Shown piece after piece: positions 22,961-34,963 of a DNA stretch of 64,000 nucleotides. Both the position numbers and the translations under genes were made by a program. Position 1 is the stretch's first letter, and each line of letters starts with the position of its first letter. Below the pieces are notes generated by a model. It was given only the letters and a program-made list of their open reading frames with translations, made no database searches and was not told the origin of the DNA. Origin of the DNA: Phialocephala subalpina (taxonomy: Eukaryota; Ascomycota; Leotiomycetes; Helotiales; Mollisiaceae); assembly GCA_900073065.1 (NCBI GenBank), contig FJOG01000011.1, positions 512,882 through 576,881 on the forward strand, written 5' to 3'.

Positions 22961-25597
22961 AGTTGAGGAAGAAGTTTCTCGGTCAGGGGAGGAATCGGGA
23001 TTTATAATGTAGTTGGGCGACGATTGAGGCTGGAAAAGGACGAGAAAAGGACGAGAAGCGCTCGGAACAGACTATGTTCGCTGAGAGGACTTGATAACAA
23101 GAGGAAAGAAGTAGTTCTTATGGGCATGAAGAGGATTTTTGGATGGCTCGCGTAGATCATGACAGCCATCAACATGATAGGCAAGAGCACGTCTGAGGTC
23201 TAGCCAATCGTAGAAGATGAGACGAGAGTAGAAGAAAAAGCCAGCACCGACGGAACAATACGTCAAGCTGTGCTTGATGAACTTTGAGAGCACAAGGAAC
23301 TTTTTTCAAGCTAGTGATCTCCCAAGCTTTCCATGGTTACTCGTTAGAAACTATACGGCCCGTCGGGAAGATGCGCGATGCAGATAGAGTGGACCGAAAA
23401 TGTTACATCCTTGACACACACAGCCATTCAGCATCGTGAGAAACTTCCTCATGGTGGGGGAGTCAGCAGGGGTACGAGGCGAGGCGAGTTCCTTCGTATG
23501 CAAGTACAAGCCGCAAACCCTGGATCATCAGATGTTGACGCGCTTAAGGCACAAACATCTCCACACAGCGCATTTGTAACTGGCCGGGAGCCGACTAGGA
23601 CCAGTGAGGACAAGTGTCAGCTTCATGAGACGAGCGTCTCGATGCGTGCGGGAATCTTACCATAATAGTGGATGTGTTCTAAGCGCATCCTCTTTCCATT
23701 CGTCCAAGATGCAGGCCAGGCCATTCAGACCATGCAGGCCTCCAGTCCTCCAGTCCAGGACACAGGCTCCCCTCGTACCCGTTCTCATTGAACCCCCTGC
23801 GAACCTTGAAGGGCTGCTTCGCTCGGCATCTATAGCTAGTCACTAAATCCACAGCTTCTCCCACTGGTGGCTTCTCCACACCTGAGCTTCTTCTACCCTG
23901 CTCTGCCACCTGCACCAACCTGCATCTTCCCCCGTACCGTACTTCGAGTCGCACATACATCCGTCTCCCATCTCTGTGCTCTCTAGTACTCAGACCAACT
24001 ATCTCCTCGACGTGCATATTCTCTTTGCTTTTATGCTGTTTGCGCGTTTAAGTACCTATTCGCGCTCGACTCGACCGTCTTTCCTCTTGCAACTCCAACG
24101 CCGCTGCATCGAATCGAAGAGACAAGGTTCACATCTTAACGCCGCAGCTAGGAACTATTGCTTATTATGCATGCAGTCTGCCGTTCTTGAGGGACTGCCT
24201 TAGCTAAGAACACATCACTATCAAGACGCCTTGCGTGGGCACGATCATTCAATCGTTCGGCAATTGCATTGTTTTCGCATAAAACATTACTAGAGCCGAG
24301 CATTCATCTAAAGAATGCACGAGTCCATGACGCATTTGCGGGGGCCGTACACGGAACAGCAGCTGAAGATCGAGGGGTCTCCTGTCGACCGGGGTACGAC
24401 TACAGTGGAAGAAATTCTGCTGGGGCGTGGCCACGAATTCATGCATGAACATGAACGAGGAATAATGCTTGCTGTGGCTCAGTGGCCGAAGCGTTTCTGT
24501 GCTACCTGTGGATCCTCGTTTGCAGATTAACGGTCACTCGTCGGCGATATCCATCAGATCAGTTGGCTCGGGACGCAAAATCACGAGCCGAAGGCATCGC
24601 GATAGGCTTGTTTTCTTCTACATCAACGTGCAGTAAATTGCCGTGCAGTAACCTTCTATCGGCACTCATGTCGTGTCTTCGGTTTTCGGGTGAGATCTCT
24701 CCACAAGGCTGAACCTGAAACTACTGGGACAACCTACACTTACTCAAGCTCAGGAACCAAGACAGATTAGCCACCGAACGCGGTGTCACTTTGCCCCGGC
24801 CTCGAGTTTGCAGCCTTGCGGATCTACACTAGGGGCAGCATGGGCAATATCGTGATTCGTATGATGGCCTCCAAAATAAGAAGCAGATGCTACTAAATCG
24901 CAACGGCGACTTGAGTAGAGAACTGGAAAGCGTGAATGGAAAATTTGACGGTCTCGAAAACACTTGTAGATTGCTTGCGAATATGCATCAACCATTACAA
25001 ACAACACATCCACAGCTCGAGTTTCAAAATGGGATTTCGACGAGCAAGTTAAAAGTAGTGCACCAAGAGAGCAGCGAGATGAAGCAAGGCTAGAGAAACA
25101 GGCTACCATGCTTCAAGGTTTGAGTGGAGACTACCTTACTCCGGTCGACAATCTTACTCGACGATTATGAGTCCGCTCTTATGAATCATAGATGCGGAAC
25201 TATCTTGTTCTGAGGAACTGCAGCTGAACATTTGACAGGTACCTGGTAATGACGCTAACTTTCAAACATTGACGAGGGATCGGACAATGACAAAACGAGG
25301 CTCGAGTAGTAATATGTGAAGGCACAGGAATATTTAATGACATGGGAAGAAGATCAGTGAAATCAAACAGAAAATATCAGACGAAATTTCAGAACGCTTT
25401 GGGACGGCAAAAATTTCATAGCCTGACTTTCAAGTTCCGCGGACGCGTCTGGGCGGTGAATTTCAAGCGCGTCGACCTGTTTTTCGATCTTGAGGTCCTC
25501 AAAATTCAACCTCAAACCTCAACTCTCAAACCTCACCACAACCACAACCACAACCACAACCAATTCGAACCCCCATAACAATTCAACAACAAACACG
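22961..25597. other. Gene-poor stretch with a possible coiled-coil remnant
   Basis: About 2.6 kb. A plus-strand segment at about 24840-25093 reads as a charged coiled-coil (YDGLQNKKQMLLNRNGDLSR, then ELESVNGKFDGLENTCRLL). It has no start, and a stop follows soon after, so at best it is a gene fragment. Just before 25598 there is a (CCACAA)4 microsatellite at 25536-25562. Confidence 0.35.
25536..25562 (+). repeat. CCACAA microsatellite
   Basis: About four copies of the 6-bp unit CCACAA lie directly upstream of the 25598 start codon, presumably in the 5' leader of that gene. Confidence 0.8.
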
Positions 25598-26732
25598 ATG
25601 CCGAGGGACGATTTGTCTCGAGAACAGCAGAGAAGAGTGAGAGAAGAGTGAGAGAAGAGTGAGAGAAGAGTGAGAGAAGAGTGAGAGAAGAGTGCAGGAA
25701 AGATTGCGCCTTGCGCGCGAACAGAGTCGCAGCTCCAATGACCGTCGACAACAACAGAGAGGACATCAATCGATGCCAATGAGCTCTCCCTTTGCGCCCC
25801 AGCATACGATTTATTATTCGTCACAGATAAATGAGGCATGGACTCGCCAGTACCAAGGTATGCAGCCGATACAATATTAACAGCAATATCCGACCATGGG
25901 TTACGCTTCGAACGCACCTATGGCATACGTCCATGTGAGCTACCCTCTTCCGATGCCTCCAATGGGAAACCCCCAGATGGGTTATCTTCCAACGCCAGCA
26001 AACCCTCAGATGCCTCCAGTGACAATTCCTCAGACGGCTACTCAACAGCCAACAAATGCGATTGTCTATCCGCCGAAAGTGCCGAAGAAGGATAAGATTT
26101 GCAAGGTCTGCTGCTGCAAGGGCCATGAAGGCAAAGAGTGTGTCAAGGCAGACAAGCATGACTGCTTGCATTACTACCCGATCCACGACTTGGTCGCACA
26201 CGGCTTCTGGAAGTGCGACAAAATCAATACGTTGTCCAAGGGCCAATTCGAATTCCTCTTCCTAGCACTTAGGACCAATAAGCCGCAATATGCTTGGGGT
26301 GAGAATATTGCAAAGATGGACTTGGTGTTGAATTCCAAGCCAATCAGACAACCTTGGTCTCGAGAATATACGATGCGAAAGCAACAAACAGACACCAAGT
26401 ATTGGGAGACTTTGAAATATAACGAGTCTGGTTCAGATCGTTCAGACGAATACGACCGAGCTTGGAATGATTACAAGTCTATGCCAGATCAGACTTATCC
26501 TCCATACCGACAACGAAGACAGAATCGACGCCGCAGCGCAAGTCCTGATCAAAGACGACATCAGAATGGGATTCGACGAGAACGATCTCCCATCCGTCAA
26601 CGCATAGAGACATTCCTGCCACTTAGGCGACCCGAAGTCTCAATCAAAATCGAGGGTGACGATGTGAAAGAGGTAGGCGTGCAACCAGAAATCCAGTCGC
26701 CGGTTGCCATGGGCATCTACTCCACAAATTAA
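25598..26732 (+). pseudogene. Cys-rich hypothetical protein gene with 11-bp repeat and in-frame TAA
   Basis: From the ATG at 25598 the frame reads MPRDDLSREQQRR and then enters five perfect 11-bp repeats (25637-25691), where it stops. The long downstream frame (25692-26732) is open except for one TAA at 25878-25880, which would be CAA with a single change. Its parts are a Gln/Arg-rich segment, a Met/Pro-rich segment (LPMPPMGNPQMGYLPTP) and a Cys/His block with C-x2-CCC-x2-H-x4-C spacing. Then come HDCLHYYPIHDLVAHGFWKC and an Arg-rich tail ending MGIYSTN. Excising 25637-25697 (GTGAGA to GTGCAG) would join the ATG to the long frame. Otherwise translation could start at the ATG at 25896 (MGYASN), giving 278 aa. 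The block could bind zinc or RNA, but I do not recognise the family. Confidence 0.5.
25637..25691 (+). repeat. Five perfect copies of an 11-bp repeat in coding region
   Basis: The unit GTGAGAGAAGA is repeated five times without error and is followed by GTGCAG. Each unit begins with a canonical fungal 5' splice site (GTGAGA). The unit length is not a multiple of three, so every change in copy number changes the reading frame. Confidence 0.95.
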
Positions 26733-27989
26733 AGAAGGAGGAGGAGGATGAAAAGATGATCCTAAGGGATGTTCAGCCACTGTCGGCGACTGCTGCCGGG
26801 CGCGCTACTGAATCCATCCAATGCACCAATTGTGGTTCCTAGGGGCGCTCAAAATGCGATAGAGACGCATACCAGAACGTCAAATACGAGCATCGTGGTG
26901 GCAGGGGACGGCATAGGGTTCGTCGCTGATTACTTGCCATCCATATTTTTGCACCCTTGAGGCTCTTCTACCCCTTGTGGTATGTCCCATGAGAATCTTC
27001 TTCTACCCCTTGTGGCACGTCCCTTGCGGCGCTCGCCCCTTGTGGTACCCGTTCTTTGGAGGTTCTTTGCGGTTGCGGTGGTGAACAATTTCGAAGTTTT
27101 GGTATGCTTAGTGGTGGCGGTGGTATGATAATGTTTGAGTAGACTTCTTTGTAGAATGGACGCCTTTTCCTGGAATAGAGAGTTTCTCATATGGGATGCT
27201 TGCAAGATTTGGTGCTGTTAAGGTGATAAGAAGAGGTTGTTAAAGTGAAGTGAGGTTCAAACTGAAGTGGAGACGGATATCTGAGCTCCTACGCTAAAGT
27301 TTCAGCCACCGCTGAGTCAGCCACCACACCTCAAAATGACAATCCAAATTCGTTTTCTTTCCTTTCTTTCTCACTGTATTGTTTTTCTTAAAGACTGCTC
27401 CTCTACTTTTCTCCCCTCAATTTAGACCACAACTAACGAATTTATTATTATATATACGATCTACGGACATTCGCTCTGCGATGTCGCAACCTCAGCATGA
27501 CATCTTGAATACCGGAGTCTCAGACGCCAGATTATGTTTTGATCTCATTCAGTCTATTTGCTTACAGTAACAATATGACTTCAACGCATCTTCCAAGCTC
27601 AAGTCGCCTCATCATTACCACCAGGCGTCAGATTCCCCTTCTCTCCAATATGCAAGACGACCGATGGTCCAAGAGCTGCTGGTCTAAGTCCCACCTCCAT
27701 CGACCGATGACGTGAACCAGTTGATAAGAGATCGATAGACTGATTGGCGTTACATGGAGAATTCAGTGCCGTATTGTCCATGGGGTTCGGGGACTTTGGG
27801 CCGTTGCGGTAAGGAACACGACCAAGGTTGACTGAAGATAGACGAGGCTCATTATTGATCAGCATGATTGCGGACAGCGTCATCAAACCTATTTTAGAAT
27901 GCGGTCTGCACCGGCCATTGGTATGGCCAGCGTCAAGGACTGGGTTAAAGCACGTCTGAATCCATTTCGGGTCGATCCGAACGGATCAA
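26733..27989. other. Gene-free stretch with small repeats
   Basis: About 1.25 kb. Three imperfect copies of CCCCTTGTGG occur at about 26970-27050. The minus-strand frame at 27599-27886 is open for 95 codons, but no family or start can be supported. Confidence 0.4.
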
Positions 27990-28640
27990 CGCCGTAAGGA
28001 TGCTGCGAGTGGGAGTGTAGACCTAATATCATCTTGGTCCTTGGAACAGATGCAGCAGCATGTTGTGTCTAGCCAGGATTGCCAAGTGCTGTTAGAGTCC
28101 CACTGCAGTTGGCGTTTTCCCAGAAGCATTGGAATACCAGTGGCGCGCAACTCCGGTCCAGAGTTCCCTGTCTCTAATACCGTCGTCCTCAATCTCCAGT
28201 CGATATCTGCCAAGATCTCCAAGACATTCAATCCAGGTATTCTCAAAGGCAGGGACTGTTCCGTACAGCAATGCTATCATTGGGTAGGCTGGATAGATAA
28301 AGGCAAGTATGTGGCCAAAACTTGCTGGTAGATGACAGTAGATGGATCTCATGGCGCCACGCCCTTGCAGGCATGGCATACTTGGAGGCTAATCGGCGAA
28401 GAGCAGGAGATGCGCCTGGATGTTGAGAGGCGAGGAAGAAGTCGTGATATTCACGTAGTTGCGTGGATACAACGACTTCAAGTTGCGGTGGGCGTACTGG
28501 AACGACATCGAGTTGGTCTCGAGTGTGGACGAGACGGCTCGAAGTGATCCTAGACAAGTGTGAAGTGTGTTCTTCGAGGATGGTTGACTGTCTGAAAGTT
28601 AGCACAAGCAAGAGAGCAAGTACGATGGATCCTTACCTCT
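27990..28640 (-). pseudogene. EST1-type DNA/RNA-binding domain fragment
   Basis: On the minus strand the 28611-28243 frame reads EYHDFFLASQHPGASPALRR and LASKYAMPARAWRHEIH. This is a block I recognise from fungal EST1/SMG-like (Est1-type DNA/RNA-binding) proteins. After that point homology continues only in a second frame (28379-28092: HLPASFGHILAFIYPAYPMI, GTVPAFENTWIECLGDLGRY, DRELWTGVARHWYSNASGK). It then meets a TAA just before QHLAILAR. A frameshift with loss of a few codons plus a stop means a pseudogene. An intron (GTAAGG donor, GCTAAC branch, TTTCAG acceptor) lies at about 28640-28590. The N-terminal and C-terminal thirds of a normal family member are absent. Confidence 0.65.
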
Positions 28641-28714
28641 GAAAGGTTGTTGTTATATCTCCTTTCTCCTTCTTGTTGTGTTGCGGTATATATGTCTCTC
28701 CTTATGACTTTGCT

Positions 28715-29024
28715 TCACCTGGCATACCGAGCCATCATCGCTTCGAGCTCATCCAGTTGTGCTTGCGTTCGTCTTGCGGCAGATAGACCGCCTTTGTCTT
28801 CGACTACATGATGCATTCGGCATGAAGGTTGGGCCTTGGTGGGGTCTGCGAGGTATGCATCGATGCGGGATGAGAAGTGTTGATTGTTCGAAGTAGATGT
28901 GGATGATCTGGTCGAGGTGGGTGTGAAGCTGTACCAGAGATGTGTCAGTATGTCTCCCTCCAGAAGATGTCCGAGAATGGTACCTTTGAGCAGAGCCTTG
29001 GTAAGCACGCGTGGACGAGGACAT
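28715..29024 (-). CDS. RIxxYL-family small protein, copy 7 (intact)
   Basis: Two exons: 29024-28984 (41 nt, MSSSTRAYQGSAQ plus two bases) and 28928-28715, with a 55-bp phase-2 intron (GTACCA donor, ACTGACA branch, GTACAG acceptor), giving 84 aa. This is the shortest intact member; its first exon is three codons shorter, but the phase is kept. After a Ser/Thr run the core is SRIDAYLADPTKAQPSCRM. The tail is RTQAQLDELEAMMARYAR before a TGA. It has no signal peptide or membrane segment and its function is unknown. Confidence 0.68.
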
Positions 29025-31568
29025 CCTTTAAGAAAAGTGGTAGATATATATCTCGTGGCGGTCTTGCACGTGATGCAAAAGGGGCTTGAATGCGATAATA
29101 TTTGGCATGAATGTCCGTGTTGATACTGATCTTGAGATCTCTCACATTTTGAAGGATGGGGACGTGGTCAGTCTTATGTCCTTCGCCTGGTATTGCACAC
29201 GTTGGAGGAGATCGATACCAGGCAGTCTGGTCGGGAAAAGCTAAACAGTTCTGACGTGAGTCCTTCACATCTCATTGGCTTTCTCGAAGCAAGTGGGAAT
29301 GCAAACGAGAGGCGAACAGGGGTTTAACGAAGCCGGCGAGACAAGGGCCTGGGGGGCAGACAAGGTTCATGACAGGCCACTAGAGTTTCGGTAGTAGCGG
29401 GAACCGTGGAGACCGTGGAGAGCGGCGAAGGCAATACGGTCGCCAATCACTAACCAAACCTGGGACAAAGCTCCGTGGGCCACTCATCCCTAAGAGTGGA
29501 TACTGTCGTGGAGGGGCATTCGGTGTAGGGAGGGATGCCACAAAGGGCACGACGAGAGAACCTTATTTTTTTCTCTACCAATTCGGGCCTCGGTCACAGC
29601 TGACTTACGAGGCCAGTCTTCGGCGGCTGGAGCGGTCTGGTCAGTCATCGTATGAAATAATCATCCAGAAAATCACATAACGCCATTGCGCGAGGCAGAT
29701 TGTCAAGGATTCGAAGGACGTTGATACTCGGCACTATCGGATGACGAATCTTTTCTTAGTAATACAGAGGATTATTTGAAAGATTGTGCATTCAGCTGAT
29801 ACCAAGGGAGGATGATTGACCTTGAATCCGACATCCAGAAACACGGCCGTTGTATCTCCACGACAGGATTTATCGATATCGAAGTCGAGTGTGGGGTAAA
29901 GCACGATGAAAACTCTGCTCTGTGGCGTGCATCCCACCAAGATAACGATTAAGCATTGCCAGTTGAATCGCTGTAGGGCATCAGCGGATTGATTGGATGT
30001 AAATTTAAGATTGCATCGCGAAGTCGTGGCTGAGCACACGCAATCCGCCAGGTCTCACAACCTCAGACGAGAACCGACATCCTCGCGGCATCACAGTTCC
30101 GCCGAGCCTCATTCCCTCCGCCGCGTATACGGCATTCGCTATTTCCCATTCTCCGTCTCGAATCTCATCTCATACTTCAGACGAAAATAATTCCATCGCG
30201 AATGCGAACATCAAAGATCATTTCTTCCGCTCACCAGAATCACTCCGTCCGATCGTCCTCGATACCAAGAACGCCGTAAGCCGCGACGACGCAAGAGGCA
30301 ACCAAGTCTACGTGGCCTCAGATCAAGTCTTGACTCATTTGCGCCAACGGCCAACAGCTGCAGTCCCGAAATACTTACAACAAAATATATTACACATCTC
30401 ATGATGAGGTAAGAGAGGCTCAAACTCCGTCCCATTCAAGGTCATCACATCACTTTGGAGAGGACGACGCAAAAAATAAACTTCTGACCAATAACCTCAA
30501 AATTATGGGCCAGAGCTCGTCGCGACCTGCCACCGGCAACGTTGCGAAAGAAGACGTAAGCTCTCGGTCACGACCTGGGCTTCGGTCAAGACCCAAAGGG
30601 CCAAAGCCAAAAGCCAAACCTCACCTCACCTCACCTCACCTCATGCACGACGCAGGAGACTCGGTCACGGAGGATGTCCAGCGATAAAAGGGACAATCAA
30701 ACATGATTTGAAATGGTGGTGTGTATCGACCGGCAGCTGAGAACGTATTCACATCATGTTCTCAAAAGGGAAGCATTGATCCTAAATCAGGAAGGATGTT
30801 CAGCTCTCATGGTCTGGTTTGGCAGCCACAGCCTCGCATTTCTTGTATGATGTCACGAAATATCGGCGTTTAAGAGTTTCATATTTTGTTTTTTTCCGTT
30901 CGCAACTTGCGAAAAAGCGGTTACGAGCAAGTGCGGCGTTGAAAAGAAGGTTGTGTCCGGATTCAAAGCAGATGGTGGCTGATGACTGGATGGCTGGAGG
31001 ATTCAGCCTGACCGTTTGGCAAGGCAGATCTCTGATCTCGACTGAAGAAAATTTTCAATGCATGGGACATTGAAGGTGGGGCTTGGGAAAATGTTAAGGT
31101 GTTGAGTGTTTTGGATTCTTCCCTTTATTGAATTTTTGTGAAGGAAGGATTCAAGGGCATCATCGTTCCTTCTTGATAAAAATTTGTTCTATTGTACATG
31201 TATCGTCGCTGATTGGTTCCCGCCACATCGAGATGTGGCTTGCTTTCTTCCTGCTAACTTGATGCCTGGTACAACTCAGGCAGAAATATTCCAATCACAA
31301 CTTGCGATCGGAAATACTGTAGAGCTATCTGATTCGTCCCGAACTACTTGACGAAGCGAGCCACTCCCGTGATCAAGTCTTGGCACGCCTGTGGTATCGT
31401 ATGCGCCTCGTCCTTTCCATCTCAAGCTTCAAGGTCTTCTACTTCACGTCTCTAAATCTGAAATCAATTATCAGTCCAAGAGCCCCCCTCCACACGGAAT
31501 CATCAACTCACCTCCCCCTTTTCGCTCTTCGCATAATTGTTCTTGTGTTTTGTTTCAGCTCGACTCCT
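29025..31568. other. Gene-free stretch
   Basis: About 2.5 kb. A short frame starts at 30505 with MGQSSSRPATGNVAKED, followed by a GTAAGC donor, and could be the first exon of a small myristoylated protein. No matching second exon was found. A (CCTCA)5 microsatellite lies at 30619-30643. Nothing else is supported. Confidence 0.4.
30619..30643 (+). repeat. CCTCA microsatellite
   Basis: Five tandem copies of the 5-bp unit CCTCA. The flanks show no associated gene. Confidence 0.8.
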
Positions 31569-32081
31569 TTAAATCTGCCAAAAAGCCTTCTCAAAGCCCT
31601 TGATGACTACAACCATCTTCGAAATATGAACTTCTAAACTTTCCTCCTCACCAGTGTATCTGAATGATGGAATCAGAGTGACGGGGTCGCCATCGAAGCG
31701 AGCAAGGGAATAGGAGAAGTGGGGTGTTGTTGGAGATGGCTTCAGAGGTTTGGCAGACTCTGGGTCGAAGTTGATATCATGTCGCGAAATCCGTCTGCGC
31801 TTGCGCGAGTGTGCGAGGGCGGTATCGATGTCTTTGTTGAAGTTGGCGATTGAGGGAGAAATGAGATGAGAGGTGTGGTCGTATGTGGGGAAGTCGATGG
31901 GGATGGTGAGCTTGGAGGGTTTCGGTTGACGTTTGTAGGGATTGAATCGAGTGTTTGTTCTTGAACCGATGGGACAATGAGTATGTGCTCTAGAGTATGG
32001 TGCAAGTGGGAATGGAAGGGAAGTGAAGACAAACACTCTTGATGAGCCATTGGTTGCACAAACGGAGGCTTTGGAAGGCAT
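31569..32081 (-). CDS. Divergent, longer relative of the RIxxYL family
   Basis: A single open frame of 170 aa from the ATG at 32081 (MPSKASVCATNGSSR) to a TAG at 31569. An optional intron would start at the GTGTTT after SSR, but the frame is open without it. The first two thirds are basic and Ser/Pro-rich with a possible nuclear signal (HSRKRRRISRHD). The C-terminus aligns with the small family: SYSLARFDGDPVTLIPSFRY, then ESLEVHISKMVVVIKGFEKA. It shares the D-P, P-x-[FY]-R and H-x3-M...GF[ED] positions. Strand and location match the family. The similarity is weaker than between other copies, so treat the relationship as probable. Confidence 0.5.
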   Translation of the reverse strand: MPSKASVCATNGSSRVFVFTSLPFPLAPYSRAHTHCPIGSRTNTRFNPYKRQPKPSKLTIPIDFPTYDHTSHLISPSIANFNKDIDTALAHSRKRRRISRHDINFDPESAKPLKPSPTTPHFSYSLARFDGDPVTLIPSFRYTGEEESLEVHISKMVVVIKGFEKAFWQI

Positions 32082-34963
32082 TTTAATTTTTGTATGACTC
32101 GATAGCGATGTTGGGGGCTGGAAACTAGAAAGTACTGTATGGTTTGGTACATTGATCAAGTAAATTCGCAGTTGATTTCTCTTGAACGGGTGTGGTGGTA
32201 GTGGTGTTAAGAAGCGGCGATGAAGTAAGTGACTGGAAGTGCAGAATTATACCGGAGAAGGGGATATCAATTATACCCTCCTCAGCCTTCAGCCTCCTCC
32301 TCCAAATCCATCGGAACTAAACAGTGGGGAATCTCCCTCGTCTCTTTTCCAGCACCCCTACCAGCATACTTTCCACCATCTCTTCTGGGAGCCTTCCCCG
32401 GGAGGCCAAAACGCGGGATTTTCCCCCAAATCAAATGTCCGTGCACGCACCGCGCCTCCCCTATCACTCGCTTTCCAAGTCAGCAAATCACGACAGCCTT
32501 CAATCTACACAAGGCCAGCAACCGAATGGTGGTCAACTTGCGAACAGGCATTTCGAGAACCACAATAAGCACATGGATGCCTACGGTGCTTCGACCCTAG
32601 CTTCCGGATTTTCTAATTCGCGGATCGAAGAAGTCCGCTAGAAGGAAATAGTGGACCTTCTAGAAGACAGCTAGCTGATAGGGCCAAGAACAGACCCATG
32701 CTCAGCGTCACAGGGACGTTTTTGCTATTTGAGGTGCTGATCCATGGTACGGACTTCGAAATGATTTAATTGACTCCTGCGAGAGAACGTCACCGCATCT
32801 GTCGCTACAGACCGCCTTGATCGCTTGTTGAGGCTTGTAAATGTCCCAGGATTCGAAGGCCAATAAGAAGGGTTGGAAAGTACGGATCGAAGATTTTGTT
32901 GGGTATTATTTGCTAGCAAACTAACACATGATCGGGGTACACCGTACACGGGCTGTGTGAGGATCGTTCGAAGCGTGTCTGGCTCCAGGCCGGTGCTGTA
33001 CCTAGTCTTTGGGAAACTCCTGTCGTGCTTTAGGTTTGATGTGCGATCATCTCCCTCAAGTCGGGAAAGTACACAGATATCTGGAGCTCTTTCTGGAGCT
33101 TCGTCCGCGATGACATGCACTGATAACCAAGCTATGGGTTGATGGGAACCACTCGGGTGTTGAGGCTTTCAAGATGAAACAGTCTGGCAGTTTTGCTCCG
33201 GATCTGGGAATCTCATTCCTTGTAGCCTCGTTGTTTAGACGGCGTTACGAGCTTTGAGGGAGTTGTGGCTGGAAATCAGATGATGAATTGATTGGTGCTG
33301 AGCTCGTCATGAGCGAAGTGATGTGGCTGTCCTATTAAGTTGATGGACTCGTATGTGATAGACGGCCGTGCTGCAACCCAGCATCGCGCTATCTGCCCCT
33401 TTGTCGCGCAGCTGGTCGAGCTATTATCTGCTTGGAATTTCCAATCCGATGATGCCGTGCTGCATGTGATACCAAACGCAAGCCGGACGTTCTGCAGGAC
33501 TCTCTGTCTCTATTCCTTCTCGAGATTACGTCTGGAGATCACTCACCGTCCTAGCGCACGTAGTAAGCAATATCAACCAATACTTAACCCGGTATATACG
33601 TACAAAAGTGCGCAATTTGTACTTCCCTGCAGGTGCATCACTTCAAGTCGGCACCGCATCCCGAACCCTTGCTAGCCCCCCTGCCAGAAATGATAACGAC
33701 CCTTCCCGCCAAGATGTTGGCACGTTCCTTGTTTCTCGAAGCTCGCGAAGCCTTCGAGAAGACGCGAAGAAGGAGTTTATCTGAACCCCTGAGCTTAAGC
33801 TGGGGAGTTAATTTGGAGACCTCGTCTCCGCAATTTAGTGTGCTCGGTAGATTGTCCTAGCCAGATAAGGACAAGGACGTTGTGACGACGACGACAAGTC
33901 AGCAACTTCCTCATTTGTGTACGATACAGTGCCTGCAGCTCTACTTTATCTTGTTAAAGCACACAAGTGCAGCTGTTGATACACGCCTATCGCTAGACGC
34001 AAACAAATAAGATATTGTCATCAAATCTCGATGAACACGTACAACAGAGCACAGCAGCCAGCCACATATCTCGAATCCTTCGGCAGCACGAGAACGTCGG
34101 AGAGTTTCTTTGCCCTACCGCAACGTTTCCGGGATGGCTTTTCTAGAACAAGAAAACACGCTTCCATCTCAGATAGAATAGGGCTTGTCTCACCGTCCCG
34201 TGTCGAGTGGCTACCAGGTAGAACTTAGGCTGCACGTGGCTTGCATAAGTGCTCTCAGAAGCTGTCAGAACATCTCTCGTCCGTATCATGACTGGTCTGA
34301 AATTCAGATATTGGCGTTGATAGTGAGGTGGCGAATGTTGATTTGTTCAAGTACCGATGGTCAGTCGTCAGCATTCAGCTGCCGTGAATCAGGCTGGGAG
34401 AATGTTCCAACATTCAAGGGACTTTGACTCTTCCTGGAGATTTTACGGGCAATTTGGTAATCGGGGCTCTTGCCCGTTCGAGATGATGCCAGCGACCACG
34501 TTTTGATCTGTGTCGTGAAACATGGCTGGCCCAAAGGAAGGAGAGGCTGGACTCAGGAGTTTGATGAACACGAGTCAACGAGCCGAGTCTTGACTCACAA
34601 GCCGAGTTCTGATCGGCTTCGATGCCGAGCTAAGGCACGCATCGGTACTGTACACAGCCACACTCCAAATGTCATCTGTCAGTGCTTCGGTCAGACTACC
34701 AGCATGCAACTGCGGAAGGTTCCGTCCGTTGCACTTCAGTGGAGTTCTCTACGACCAATGAGGGTTCTCACATTTGGAATTTCTACTGTTGCGAATTATT
34801 TGATTCGTGAATGAACGAAAGTCTAAGAAAGCAACATATTTGTCCAATTTGTTTGTGTGGCGAATAGCATGTCTTGTATCTCTTTACTGCATTCTGTCTT
34901 TCTGAGGCTCTGAGCGTTGGATTTGGCTCAAGTGAGACAAATCCAATGTCCAGCTTTGAAGGA
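32082..34963. other. Gene-free stretch
   Basis: About 2.9 kb. Plus-strand frames at 32229-32641 and 34470-34814 and minus-strand 32725-33120 were inspected. They show no family motif, no splice pairs and poor start contexts. Confidence 0.4.

Noticed and set aside
27599..27886. Open frame of 95 codons on the minus strand ending in LTPGGNDEAT
   Set aside because: It looked oddly familiar, but I could not assign a family, and there is no ATG or splice context.
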